The notes beneath the pieces were generated by a model. It searched no databases, was not told the origin of the DNA, and saw only the letters and a list, made by a program, of their open reading frames with translations. From the NCBI GenBank assembly GCA_013397935.1, contig VZRN01000631.1:625857-689856 (forward strand): a stretch of 64,000 nucleotides of DNA. The letters are read 5' to 3'. The position numbers were made by a program, and so were the translations under genes. Positions 11,985 to 24,176 of this stretch are shown here, piece by piece. This DNA comes from Dasyornis broadbenti. Taxonomy: Eukaryota; Chordata; Aves; Passeriformes; Dasyornithidae. The stretch's first letter is position 1, and each line of letters starts with the position of its first letter.

Positions 11985-12300
11985 CTAAAAAATTATATAT
12001 TTCTGCTTTTACTCTGGGATATCTATTTCGGTAACCGGTTGCAGGGAGATGCTGTAATAGTGCCCCACTTAATTCTGTATTGAAGCTTTGCACTTAAACC
12101 ACGAATAAAACCCTTCCGTCTCACAATCACATTGTTAAGTTTAACGTCCATATTATGGTCATGGGCTTTTCAAGGAAACCACATTTTGTGCATCACATCC
12201 TGCATGAAACACATTTTGGCTTTTCCCAGGAAGCAGTTAAAAATCACATTTATTAGCCCTGCCAACAGCAGCTGTCGAAATGCTATAGCCCAACTTGTTC
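11985..12300. promoter_or_regulatory. Possible conserved non-coding element (candidate only)
   Basis: A repeat-free block with GGTAACCGGTTGC, a near-palindrome containing ACCGGT (the Grainyhead-like core is AACCGGTT), followed by AT-rich words such as CACTTAATTC and TTTATTAGCCC. A direct-repeat-1-like nuclear receptor word, AGGTCAAAGGCAA, follows at 12338-12350. Words this short occur by chance, so the call rests on texture alone. Confidence 0.22.
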
Positions 12301-12535
12301 ATTCCCACAGCTGCAGCTCCTCGAGGAGAACAATGAAAGGTCAAAGGCAAAGGCTGCCCATTTTCCTGCACCGAGGTCTTTCCTCAAACCCCATCAAGGA
12401 CAATGTGAGAGCGCAGCCCTCAGTAGCACAGAGCAGGTGAAGACATCGGTTGTCCACTCTCTCTCTTCCAGCATAAAGGAAGTGCCTTTAAATGGCCCTA
12501 GCTTGAGCAGCATTCAAAAAGAGGCAAGAAGAGAT

Positions 12536-12655
12536 CACAGAATCAGAATCACAGAATATTCTGAGTTGGAAGGGGCCCACAAAGATCACTGAGTCCAGCT
12601 CTTAAGTGAATGGCCCGTACTCACAACCTTGGAATGATTAGCACCAGGCTCCCTG
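12536..12655 (-). mobile_element. tRNA-Ile/CR1 chimeric SINE (TguSINE1-like)
   Basis: On the minus strand the element begins with a degraded tRNA-Ile-like head. The word GGTGCTAATCATTCCAAGG matches the anticodon arm of tRNA-Ile with anticodon AAT. After a small deletion in the T arm, the acceptor-end word GTACGGGCCA is preserved. It then runs straight into a CR1 tail (CTTTGTGGGCCCCTTCCAAC, then TCAGAATATTCTGTGATT) and ends in a degenerate 8-bp CR1 repeat. This head-plus-tail design is that of TguSINE1, described from the zebra finch genome and thought to borrow CR1 machinery through the shared tail. The D arm and most of the 5' acceptor strand are unrecognisable, so it cannot be a working tRNA gene. 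It points to a passerine source. Confidence 0.85.
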
Positions 12656-12826
12656 CTCAAGGATGCCAACACCCAGGTACTCACTTAGATTCAGGGGCAG
12701 CACTTGGACTGCACCAGCACGTGGAAAGCTCATGAGGGTTAACAGACAGGCTTTAGGCTGTGAACCTCTTAGGGGCTGGGGGAAGAGAGATCCATTCCTG
12801 CCCTCAGGCTTCAGTGCAGGGAGAAC

Positions 12827-12970
12827 CGAATCATGGAGTGGTTTGTGCTGGAAGGATCCTGAAAGATCATCTGGTTCCAATCCTGCTGCCGTGGGCATGG
12901 ACATCTTCCACTAGACCAGGTTGCTCAAATCCCAGTCCAACCTGGCCTTGAGCACTTCCAGAGCTAGGGA
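12827..12970 (-). mobile_element. CR1 LINE 3' fragment
   Basis: The plus strand shows GAATCATGGAGTGGTTTG, GATCATCTGGTTCCAATCC, GACATCTTCCACTAGACCAG and CAACCTGGCCTTGAGCACTT in the order expected of a reverse-oriented CR1 3' region. It decays after about 145 bp. It lies only about 170 bp from the tRNA-Ile/CR1 SINE and has the same orientation. Confidence 0.85.
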
Positions 12971-15844
12971 CAAACTGCAAGGTGGAAAGGGACTCCTGCT
13001 TTCTTGTGCCAAGCCAATTTTGAATACTCACCTTGTGTTGTGATGCTGACTGGTCCGAAAGCGGTCGAACCTGCTCCCTGACTATCAAGGGGCTTTTCTA
13101 CTTACACAGCAGCTTGATTGATATAAATATGGGAATAGGGGAAGCAAAAGGCTTTTGAAGCTTGATTGTCCAACTCCAGCAGACAAGAAACAGCAGACTC
13201 CTCTGCTTCCTAAGCCCCACCAAATGAATATCTTTTGCCATCAGCTCCGATTCCGCTGCAGGGAGCACGGCCCGGCCCCCTGGCAGGGTGCCTGGGGAGG
13301 GTTAGGCACGGTCACCTTGCCGTGACACGCTGCAGACAGTGGCCTCGCAGGGCAAACAGACCTTCATGTCACACCCAGAGGACAGCAGAGCAAATTGAAA
13401 AGCTCTGGGAAGCAATGCAGGCAGCATAAGTCTTCCGGCTGTCTGCTGTACGCGCTAAAGACAAAACAGCTTCCTAAACCTCGGCATGCTGTAAAAATGC
13501 CAAAAGCAGGAAAAAGAAGAGACAACTATTGCACTATTATCCATAACAATTTTATGTCTCAGAATCCTCTGTGTATGAATTTTTCATTTTTTTCTTTAAT
13601 AAGTACTAGCATGCCAGAAAGTATCATAAAAGAGAGCATCAGGGGTAATATAATGTTGGGGAGAGGAATGAGTAAGAGCGAGCAGGACCCACGATCTGGA
13701 AAGAGAGCTTGTTCTCAGATATTCGACAGTGGAAACAACTTTTATTTTAATTTCATAATTGAAGCCAGCAGCCTTAATTCTTCCTTCATCACTAATTAGA
13801 CAAGTAACCATGACTAAGTCAATTTAGTAGGAGACTAAATAAGGAAAGAGAAAAATCCCAAATCAACATTTCCACTTATTAATGCAGGGAAGAATTAAGG
13901 TGACTTGGATACTTATTTTTGCATTTCTACATCTTAACAACTTTGGACTTCTCTTTAAAATGTAACTTAAATTTAGGTTTGCATTCAGCTTCCTGAGTGT
14001 GTGTTTTGTTGGGGCTGGAGCATCCCTGTGGTGTGCTTTACCCATAATCTCAACCCTAATTCTGTCCATGTTGTTTTCTAGAGCTGTAACCAAATAGATG
14101 GTGTTAATAATACACACTCAGGCTGCACGCTTGTGCCCTACCATTGCCTCCTAACAGAGACTCCTTTACTTTTAATGCAAATAAGTGTGATAACTAATTG
14201 ATACATTTTCCGATTTGTTTTGGTTTTGAGAGGAGCGGCGCGTTAGCGAAGGAAGCAGATGCACAAACACAGGAGCACATGGGACGCTGGCTGGGATAAT
14301 CTGCCACAAAGTCACCGCTCGCTCGCGTCCTCTGAAATATTAACCAGCTGCTGTGCTGGCAGTGCCATCGCTGCCTCCACACCAAGCTCATTCCTGCTCT
14401 GTTCCTCTCCTCGTGGAGGTGGAAGTGCCATGCCAGGGCCAGGGCTGAGTTGCGTCTGACGCTGAAGCAGATGTGAATTTATTAAGTTCTTTTTCTTGCG
14501 GAGTCTTTAATTAGCTGAAAGCCTTTTCTAATACCATCATGCTGCCAACGGGGCGCCCTTCTGGAAGTTCAAGGTAAAACCTTGGCTGATAAGGGACTGA
14601 AGGTGCAGCCAGAGTGAAGCACAGGGCAGGTGGATGCTGCAGCCAACAACTAAACTCATCTCCCCTTCCCAGCTGTGCCCAGGCACTGCAGCCCCTGCCA
14701 GTCCTGCACTCCCAAGCCCAGGCTTCTTCCACACTTTCCCAAAAATGGAGCAATTTCACACTGGGATATGTAGCTACAGACCTGATTTTGAACCCGCTCT
14801 GTGTGTGACACAAACAGGCATTAAATCCACAATTCTGGAGACACCAGCTCCGTGACAGCCTTGCTCTGCCGCCTCTGCCAGCCGTACTTTGATGATTCAA
14901 CGCTGCTGAAAGTCTCAGAGTAAAAAGGCAGGATTTCACCATGGCTCTGCAGGCTGCTTTTAGCCAGACACCTGAACTCCTGACACACTGGCACTTTTAT
15001 TTTTGTTAACAATATGAAAGAGGGTAATGTGAGAGCAGGGCCTGGGGCTGGTCTGCAAAGGGCGCTATGATCACCTGCAGGTGACTTATCTCTGTAATGC
15101 AGCGAGTCAAACTTCTGCTGCACGTGTTTCTGTTAAAGGTAGATGAGAAAAAGTCCCCTCTGAGTAGGAATGCCAGCAACCAGCTCTCTGAATGGGCAGT
15201 CAGCTAGTTAGCCAAGCTTCTCTCCGTGGAAAAGTGTTTCTTCTCTCTACAGACCTTCTTTGTGCTCATTCCCTGCTCCCACACCTGCATCCCAACAGTA
15301 TGGGCATCTCCAGGTAAACAGGCAGGACCTTTAGAAGTTTGTTTAGAGGACAGAAAGCTCCAGCAACCCAGCCCAGCCATCTGGACATCACCCAGAGCAG
15401 GAGAGGCCCCAGCGGAAACCTCCCGGGGAACTTCCCTCCACCACCCCAAGCTGCAGAACATTTGGGGTAGGAGAAGACTCTGCTGTTTGAGCTTTGCCGT
15501 TCTTTATGGCATAATTAAGGGTTTGTTACACCAGAAAGGGAGGCAAAATGTGCACAAATAGGCACAAGATGCTGCAGCTCTGGGTCACCATAGATAGCTC
15601 CAAGATGTAATGACACTGTGTAAAGTGAAGGTGCTTTCCTAGAAGCAAACCTGAGATCCAGAGCTTCCGAGTTTCCAGCTTCTGCCCAGACCAACAGAGA
15701 TCTCACATTAACAAAAGGATTTAGTAGCAGCATCACCACCCTTGGACAGAATTGTGAAGAAATTTTTGGTGCTCAGAGGTTTGGCCTGGGCCCTTTTTAG
15801 TGCCTCCAGGTCAGCAGCCCTTTGGTGCATTTGCACAGAGATTC
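12971..15844. other. Non-coding unique DNA
   Basis: No gene or repeat is recognised. A small CpG-rich spot with nine CpG in about 100 bases lies near 14235-14330. AT-rich words (AATTAG, TTTAATTTC) are frequent at 13540-13850 and 14110-14220. The 143-codon minus-strand frame at 14511-14942 has no recognisable domain. Confidence 0.55.
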
Positions 15845-15925
15845 CAGAGGTGTCCCTGCCTGTGACAGGAGGAATGGAACTTAAGGTCCCTTCCAGCCCA
15901 CACTGTTCTCCAGTTCTCTGATTTA
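15845..15925 (+). mobile_element. CR1 LINE 3' tail fragment
   Basis: AGGTGTCCCTGCCTGTGACA, GGAACTTAAGGTCCCTTCC and a degenerate tail (TGTTCTCCAGTTCTCTGATT) are the final 80 bp of a plus-strand CR1. The left boundary is uncertain because the similarity fades gradually. Confidence 0.8.
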
Positions 15926-17119
15926 AAAAGCCTGCAAATCAGTCATGGTCAAACACAACTTCACAGAAGTGCACAAGTAGCAGTTCAGCAATCAGGTAAA
16001 TAAAAAATTAAGAGGCAGAACAAAGAGCACAAGGGACAGCTGTAGCGTTATGGGAAGAACTGGCCTCCTAGAGGGCTTTGGGCTCATATCTCACCGCAGA
16101 CAGGATTTTAGCTGAAGTCCAGAGCCTGCAGTGCTCAAGGTAACGCTTGCCAGTGCCATCAGGGCTGTGGCATTTCTTATGGTAGACAACTGGGTTCAAG
16201 CACCTGTGTGCTCTGCAAGACACAAATGGATATGATAATTCAATGGAATTACACCTCGCATCCACCCAGCACTATTAGGAACATTTGCACACAAGCTGTT
16301 TGCCCAGAGAAGCTGGGACTGGGCCAGCTTACCCAATATTTATCAAAGCAGCAATTCTGGTGAGCCCTTTGTAAATAAGGGGTCATTCCTAGCTCATAAT
16401 CCAATCAAGTGATGTTTTCAGAGGTTTTCAGCAGGAAGTCTGGGCTTGGGAAGGAAAAGAGCCCCGATTTTCTTACAGTGGAGACCTGCTGCAGCCAGTG
16501 AACTCCAAAGAAAGTTATTACTAAAATTAAAGTAGAAATACTTTGAAAACTTCCAGGAAACTTACAGAGACCTCCCAAACAACACTGAAGTGAGAGGGAA
16601 AAATGAGATCCATATTTTTATGGTAGCCATGAAAACAAATAGAAATCAGGGATCTTCCCACCACACTCATCCCACTGTGATCAAGGTTTTCAATGCATCC
16701 AATGCTGCCTTGGGAGTCCCCAGCAGCTCCAGCTGGCGATGGAAGATGCCAGGAGGACTTAAGAAATTGTTCAATCCCACTAAATGTTTTAACAAGGGAG
16801 ATGTTTTGGTTATAAAAGTATTTCTGCCCCATACTTGGAAGAGTTAAACACCCCAAGTCTGCACAACAGCACAGGATTTTTTAATTCATTGCTTTTTTTT
16901 TTTTCCTTCCTATGAATGGGTTTGTTTGTTTCCCTTGGAGGCTGCGGTCGCACACAATAGGCAGATTTTTCAATTAAGCCATTTTTTTTCCACTTTTAGT
17001 CTTCAATGGAGCCCAGGTGCCAATTGTTTGCTGCTTGGTTTCTGCCTTTCCCTTTCCTGCCTGCAGCTTAACCCCTTTCTCTCCTTCCTGCTTTTGGGGA
17101 CGTCATTGGTCAAATCCCC

Positions 17120-17360
17120 TCCTTATGCAGATGGCTGGTAAATAATGATCGAACAGCTTGGGAATGGTCTGTGTCAGGTATAAATGACCTTAAACAATGC
17201 AGTGTAGGGGCCCTCCATTGATGAATTTAGCAACAATTGGATTGTAACTACTCCTCTTTTCCTTTGAAGCCCTCTTCATAGCGTATTTATTTACAAAGTG
17301 AAAGCATTTGGCTTTTATTAAAAGAAAAAAGGCCACAAATCACCAACAGCCAGCTTAGGT
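17120..17360. promoter_or_regulatory. Possible conserved non-coding element (candidate only)
   Basis: Repeat-free DNA with ATGCAGAT, GTAAATAATGATCG, AACAATTGGATTGTAAC (an AACAAT SOX-like core beside an ATTG word), TATTTATTTACAAAG (a forkhead-like TATTTAC core) and TTTTATTAAAAG. The close packing of AT-rich transcription factor words suggests an enhancer, but conservation is not known. It lies about 300 bp from a CpG-dense patch. Confidence 0.25.
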
Positions 17361-17654
17361 GAGCCTCTCCTCATTTATTTCAGGAAAACTGACAAAGACA
17401 TTGTAATGTTGTTTTTTTAAAAATCCCTCGCCACCCCAGCGCTTACTGGGGAGGCTGCTCAGCGAGTTTTAGCACACAGCTGCCATCCTGTGCTCGTGGG
17501 GAGCAACCTCTGCGGCTGTCCCAGCCTCTGGAAAGCACAGAGGAAGGCTTTGCACAGATCAGGGACTAAGTGAGGCCCGGGCTGGGCTCAGCTCAGTGGC
17601 AGAGGCACTGCTAGAGGTATTAAACCCTTCCTTCCATCAGATTGATTCTGGTTG

Positions 17655-17890
17655 TCACGCCGCCACTGTGCCGCTGTCAAGGCGCTCCGCTGCGGCTTAG
17701 CCTGACGCTGTGATCAAGTGCTCGGGGTTCTGCCTCATGTTTTAAACATCAAACCAGAGGAGCAGATAAAACCCTCGCCCTGCCACGTGCCTCGCTCTGC
17801 ATCACTGTTAGCAGGGAAGGGTGAAGGACCCGGCAGGTTTGAGCGCTGTAAGGAAGTCACAGCGCGGTGACGAGCGGCTGAACCGCGTCC
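17655..17890. promoter_or_regulatory. CpG-dense patch, island-like
   Basis: I count 19 CpG dinucleotides between 17658 and 17887, close to what base composition alone would give and far above the CpG-poor DNA around it. Clusters occur in TCACGCCGCC, AAGGCGCTCCGCTGCGG, CAGCGCGGTGACGAGCGG and ACCGCGTC. A purine-rich run of GGGAGAG type follows at about 17915-17950. In birds such patches mark promoters or unmethylated regulatory DNA. I see no convincing first exon: the 95-codon plus-strand frame from 17821 begins with GTG, not ATG. It might serve a non-coding transcript or be a short orphan CpG island. Confidence 0.45.
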
Positions 17891-18245
17891 CCTGCAGCCA
17901 TCAGGGGAGTGAGGGCAGGGAGAAGGGGGGAGAGAGGGAGGTGAAGGAAAAATACAACAACAGAACCACCAAGACTGGAGAATGTGAGGATAAATCTGAA
18001 ACTATACTCTCCAAGAGTCGAAAGAACACATTTTTAAGAACAAGGCATCCAACCTGGAATGAGGGACTTGTGCCCTTTCCAGAGCCTCCTGGCACCATTA
18101 TCCATTAAAAAAAGAAAACAAAAAGCCATCTGTGGAGATGGGATGCTCCTTTCAGCTTTGCAGAGACCTTCTTCAGCACCACACACCAACCATAGCTCTT
18201 CTTGCACCATTCAGGGCTGAGCCATGTGTGGGTGCCTGGTTTTGG

Positions 18246-18255
18246 TTTTTTTTTT

Positions 18256-18286
<31 letters not shown>
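18246..18286. repeat. T15 followed by (GT)13
   Basis: Fifteen T run directly into thirteen perfect GT units. It is a compound microsatellite and likely to vary in length between individuals. Confidence 0.95.
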
Positions 18287-21200
18287 ATTTCAAATTTTTA
18301 AAACCAAGAAAAAAGTCAATATCAAAATGTTAAAAAGAACCCCCAGAGATATGGGGGAAAGCGGGCATAAATATTCAAACAAAACAAGACTGAGCTATTA
18401 AGAGAGAGATCATACTTAGAGCAGCAGTGGTGGGCTGGGAGGGAAGAAATATAGCAGACTAATTTAACACCATTTAGGAGGGTTTATGCACAATGTTTAC
18501 ATCCCAAGCAGCACTTGGAAGTGAAGATTTAGTGACTTATCATATCCTAATTCACTCCTCCCCTGCTAAAGTGATGGGCAGAACCAGCAGAGCGTCTCTG
18601 AACACACTCTTCACTACGAGGCATCACCCACAAACCCAGAACAGCTTCACCTTTGGCAAACACTGTCTCCTTGGGCCTCCTGAGGAGCTGGGATTTAGAA
18701 GGTCTTGCCAGGGAACAGAGTTTCAAATTTTAGAGGACTTAAAAGTATATAAGGCTGTGAAATCGGATGGGATATGGAAAAATTGAAGGAGCAGGTGTCT
18801 TAGCAGAGCATCCTTGGCCAGTGAAGCCAGATAACCCTCAAAATCCATTAATGGAGGATCTGGGAGTGAAGCCCAGCAGGAAATGCTGGCAACACGAACT
18901 CCTGCCTCACATGGGAGGGGTGTCCCCAGAGAGCCCAAAGGCCCATGCCAAGCAGGCAGGATCTGACTTGGTGCCACAGCACCTGCCTTGGGCCAAACCT
19001 GCTCTTTGTTTTTCATGAGCCACACAGAAACTCACAGGAAGGTGTATTTATGATCACTGCTTTCACCAGACTCGGTTGAAATCAGCACTGGATCCCAAAA
19101 TGGAAAGAGGAGCCTCATAAAGACAATTCCTTCTTCAAGGCTCAGCTCCAGTGCCAGGCTCAAGACCTGGCATGCATATGCATTTGGCAGGGAGTAGTGG
19201 AGTGGAGTAAATCAAGTGAAAGAACATTTCAGGGTTTTTTTTCAGTTGATTGTTTGGGAATTTACTTGGAATAAGCTTCCTTCCCAAGAGGGATTTCAAT
19301 TCTACCCATGCACAAAGAGGAAAAAACATTAATGCAGTGTTAAGACAGCTCAGCGCTGAGAGCAGCATGCACAGGCTGAGCAGAAGGCCACTGGAGTTAT
19401 GTGACACCCAAAACTAGGTATTAGCAATTTTTCAGGGACAAAGTTGTGAAGTCTCCCATGACAACAGCAACCTTCCCTCCTGCAAATTGGCCCAGCAGAC
19501 ACAAATTCCCACTGTGACTCAACCATGATATAGGACAGGGCTCCTCATCCCTTGGCAGGGGGACTGGAATGCTGCTGGTGCCATCAAGGCTCACACTCAC
19601 ACCAAGTCCTCCCTGGGAGCTCCAAGTGACAGGAATTGTTTCTCCTTAAAGGCACACTTTAAAGATTGCACTTTGCAAAATAAAATTTAAGAAAAACCCC
19701 AGCAACTGTGGCATCCTAAGAACAAGGTCTATGCAGGTGAGACTCACCCTCTGGCTCTGCTTTCCGTGCAGGTTTCAGGCTGGCTTTGCCTTCAGGATCC
19801 TGCCTGGTTCCAGGCATTACGCAGCTGTAGTGATGGATTACAGCACGTTACAACTGAGATTTAAGCTCCTGTTGAATTTCTGGTGTTTATTTACCCACGC
19901 AGACCAACTTGTGCAATCCACGGACTTGGGAGCCATCAGTAAAATGGTTCATAAAATATTAAGGGTGCTGCTTCCCCATGACATTGATGGGAGAGCTGCG
20001 GGAATTGAACTGGTACCAGGGTGTGATTAACCCAGGGTAAGGTCAGATCATTATTTTTCCAAGGAAAAAGAGGGTGCATGATAGCACTGAGTCTTCAGTG
20101 GCCAGTATATTTTGGAAACAGGCTAACATATGCAGATTTTCTGAAGACTCTGACTCCAAATCCGTGTGTGGATGTAATTTAATGCACAGTGCTTTATGCA
20201 ATTATACCTACAGATGCCTAAGTGAGAATTTAAATTAGCATTAACTTGATAGCTTTTGCTAAAGGCAGACAAACGCAAACGGGTGCTGGGCAGATTTTCC
20301 TGTGAAGCTCTGCCGATCCCCATCAGTTCCCGAGGCACTGTTCCAAATGTAAACCCTGGGGATCTTTTCAGCAATTAGGCCCACTCCAGCCAGAGCCTCT
20401 CTGCCCTGGTGGATTCAGAAACGAGAGCCCATCTCTGCACAAACCAGGTCTCCGCAGTGCAAAGTGTCACCATTTGGGCAACAGAGAGAAAGCTGCTCAA
20501 ACATGAGGACCCCCTAGGCTCGTAGAAGGATAATCTTTACTCAGAAATTCTTATAAATCCACATATACCAGTCTGAGGACCAGGACATGATTTGTGAGAA
20601 GACCATTTTGGAATAAATTTTTGAGAGAAATCTATGAAGATTCACCCATCACCACCAGTAAGTATTTGCTTCTGAGAACTGTCAAACTCACTGCAGAGGC
20701 ATTTCACAGCTGGTCTGTGCACAGGCACGTTGTTCTTACTGCACGTCTTTGTTTCTGCAACACCTGCACCCAGGTAACAAGCTGACCCCTCTTCTTCTGC
20801 CCAGATTCCCTAAAAATTGACAAATTATCGAGTAACACACGGGCGAGAGTCAGTGTCTCATGATTCTTCTGCATTGAACCACAAGTCACCAATTGCCCTT
20901 AAAGCTTCTTGGACGGTCAGCATCCAAACCCTAAGAGGATTAAAGGACTCGATGGAATGTCTCTTTTAAACTCTGAGGTTTGCAGACAGAGCTTGTTTCA
21001 ACTTCAAGGCTGCCTATACCCCAGAAGCAACCTTTAGTCTGATCTCAACAAACCACGGAAATTGTCATCTTCCCAAAGGGAATTTGGTTCCTCCAAACCA
21101 AACAACTCGTATTTTCCGTCTGACTGTGGTGCCTACAGAAGCCTGCAGTGGCGGAGAGGTTTTGTCCCTGTCACTAATGAGTATTAGGAGGGCTGCCTTC

Positions 21201-24176
21201 CTGATGAGCTAGAAGTGTTGGCAGCAAACACACAGCATAAAAATGATTGAGAAGCAGCCTGATACCCTAATTTTATGAAAAAACAAAGCAACGGGACACA
21301 TAATCAGCCATGGCAGGGAGATTATCAGCTGGGGGAAACACCGTTCGTTTGCTGCAGAAGCAGCAGTAATCTTGGATCCTTCCCTCCTGGAAGCGGGTGC
21401 AGGTCAAGCAAACCAGGGCATTGCACCTCTTGGGCATCTCCCCACTGGGCAGAGGCCAGACTGAACATCAAAGGATGGGATGTCACCTGTTAAACAGCAG
21501 ATTTCACTCTCTCCTGCTGCGAGGAAACATCTGATGAGCTGACTCAATCCACAGCTGCACATGTCACCTTGGTAATCTACTGCTTGGAGCAGTTTCTCCC
21601 TTCAGCAGCTCTCAGAATTGGCACTGGAAGGCTGGTAGGTTTTTAAAACACCTGGGATGCATTTCTGGACCTCTCATCTGTCTGAGGAATGGCATATCTC
21701 AGTGAGCACACACCGCTGCTCCCATAATCCAGAGGCTGAATTTCCCTCTTAGCACAGATCAGGTAAAGAGGCACAGTTGCTTTGTATGAAAAACAGGTTG
21801 TGAGTGGTTTTTAAAGGACTGATATTAAGACAAGCCTTACTCTTGTATCCAGAGAGGGGAGAGAGGGCATTCTCTCCTTTCCTGGGATCTCCTCTGGGAT
21901 CCTCTATAACTGTAGGATACTCTGCAGTTTGGGTGGGCCAGGCTGTAGCCCCTGGATTCCTGTGGAGAAGTTCACGCAGCGATAGTGCAGCTACGCGTCC
22001 TTCAGCAAGACTCTCATCTCAAGGCAGGAAAGCTCACATCCCCAAACTCACCACGGTGAGTTCTCAAGCTCACTAAATTGTTTCAAGCCTCTTCATTTCC
22101 CCCCTGTAAGGGAATAACATGACCTTGGAGTGCTGCTTTGTAGTGTGTTTTTCTCTTTTTTTGCTGAACAACAAAGGAACAGCTGTTCGGATTTTTTTTT
22201 GTTGCTGTTGCCTTTCATGGCAGGAATGTGTGTACTGAATATTTAGGACACATTATCTGAAAATAAAAGTACTGTCACTAAAGCAGCTCATGAGCAAACA
22301 CATGATGCCTTGCACAGTGAGTTCCCAATTCCCGTAATGCTGTGACCAGGAAAGTGGGATGATGCTGTCTGGGCAGCATCAGGGAGGCAGGTGCTTGTTG
22401 CAGGAAGGTGCTGCAGAGGTCAGCTGGATGGGAATTCCTTGCTCAGGAGCTCAGGAGTGACTCAATTTCCTCAACTCTGGCATTGTGGGACAGCACAAGC
22501 AATACCTCCCTTGAGTGCTCCACCAGCTCATACTAATTTTCCTGAATATTTCATTTTTTTCATCATTAAACTCCCAGATAGGAAGGCATTCACAGCAAAA
22601 TGGACTTGAACCTGCTGCCCGTGATCCTGACTCAGTCTCATCCTGGGCTTTGCTCTGTCCTTCAGCCCAAATCACCCCCTCTGAAGGTCATATTCCAGTA
22701 CCAGCACAGAGGGAGGATCCTGAAGGCAGAGAAAGCCTCACGTTACTTCAGCTAAGACAAATCCAAGCTCTTCTCCAAGCCTGGGAGGACGCACAGCTGA
22801 TATTTCAGCGCCGTGTGGTTTATTGCTAGCGAGGAGGAGGCAGGTGCCCACAAAGCAGCTCCTGGAAACTCCTGCTGGTTTGAAAAGCAGAAGGGGCGTT
22901 TCCTAGTAATTACAATTAATTAGCAGAAGATGCTTTTCTAAGAGTTTTAACAGGTCTCCCAAGGCACAAACCACCGACTTCAGCCTAACCTTTGCTACCT
23001 AAACAGGAGGTCCCTGGGCCCCACCTATGTGTCCCAGACCTCTTCAGCTGCCCACACAGCTCACCCTCAGGAGATGGACGGGAAGCTTGGCCTGCAAAGC
23101 TTTTAAAACCAGAACTTCGCTGTTTGCTTGTGTTCCTGCTGTTCTCCATGTCCCTAACCAAAAGCAACCACCACGTGACAGGCTGAAGTTGCAGCTACAA
23201 AATGTGTGGACTCTGTTGTAGGAAAACAGCCAGGCAGAACTTGCACAGAAAAGACATCTATACACTGAGTTCTTACACAGCTCCAGGAAAATGTGGTCAA
23301 AAGACAGTGGTTTAGAATTTTTAAATCTAAGTTTATATGTATAAAAGAAAAATTTCAAGTACTGACAGCACCCAAAATGCACTTCGGACAACCACAACTC
23401 TTAAGGTTCTTATCTGGAGTTGTACAAAGCAGAGAGAAACTGAGGATGACCAGAAAATAGAAACAAATTCCATGGAGTCCAGGCTCCCAGTGGTTTTACT
23501 GCATTGAGCTGCTGCTTATCAAGAACTGGAAGAAACTAATTTTGAAACTTAGATTTCAAGACAAATTGCTCTTCATTTCTTAAACTCTCATTTCTCAAAA
23601 GTTTTCGTGGCTATTTAAATAAAAATATTATAGCTGATCCTGATTTGAGTGACAGCTTAAGTCACTTGGGGGAATTAATTTAAACAAAATCCACTTCCAT
23701 TTTGTTTATCTCAAAAATATCTGCAGCAGTCGGAGAGGATTTGCACTGCAGTCAATAAAGGTTGGACTAAAACCTCCTGCTATTCAAAACATGCCAGACT
23801 GGGCCATAATGGAGCACAAGCCAAGATGGGGCCCCAGTGAGGGCTACAAAAGCAAAGTCCTGTGCTTTTGCTGTGTTTTCCAATTTTGCTGCATTCCCAT
23901 GGTTACCTCCATCAGCTGTGCTGCGTGTAAGCAGAGCTTATGCATGTGGGCTTTAGGGAGGATGAAAGAAAAAAGCAATTTTCAAGACGTGACATGGCTG
24001 GTGCTCTCCCTGAGGCAGCTCTGAGGAGTGCTGCTCCCCCTTCACGGGGACTGCTGGCCACTGCTTTAGCACCACAATATCACAGGGCACAACTAACCCC
24101 AAAGTACCACCCCCTGCAGTTTAAAAAATGAGAGTGGGAACCCTGACAGCTGACCTGGGTGTGCTGCCCTTGTTCC

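Larger units (their letters stand above)
10441..12535. other. Non-coding DNA with an assembly gap
   Basis: There is no gene. The stretch contains the gap at 11023-11055, the G run beside it, and two AT-rich unique blocks listed separately as possible regulatory DNA. The reading frame across the gap is partly unknown sequence and should be ignored. Confidence 0.55.
15926..24176. other. Long repeat-poor non-coding stretch
   Basis: Over 8 kb show no gene and no recognised transposon. It holds a CpG-dense patch (17655-17890), a T/GT microsatellite (18246-18286) and one AT-rich candidate regulatory block (17120-17360). The many short frames on both strands lack signatures and mostly fall below 120 codons. 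Confidence 0.55.

Noticed and set aside
12601..12655. A functional tRNA-Ile gene
   Set aside because: Only the anticodon arm and acceptor end are readable, the D arm and part of the T arm are missing, and the sequence continues directly into a CR1 tail. It is a SINE head.
17821..18108. 95-codon frame starting in the CpG-dense patch as a first exon
   Set aside because: It begins with GTG rather than ATG and its lysine/glutamate-rich part reflects the purine-rich DNA. The CpG patch itself is kept as a finding.
19540..19640. CR1-like word CAGGGGGACTGGAAT
   Set aside because: Only about 15 bases fit and the neighbouring CR1 blocks are absent on both sides.
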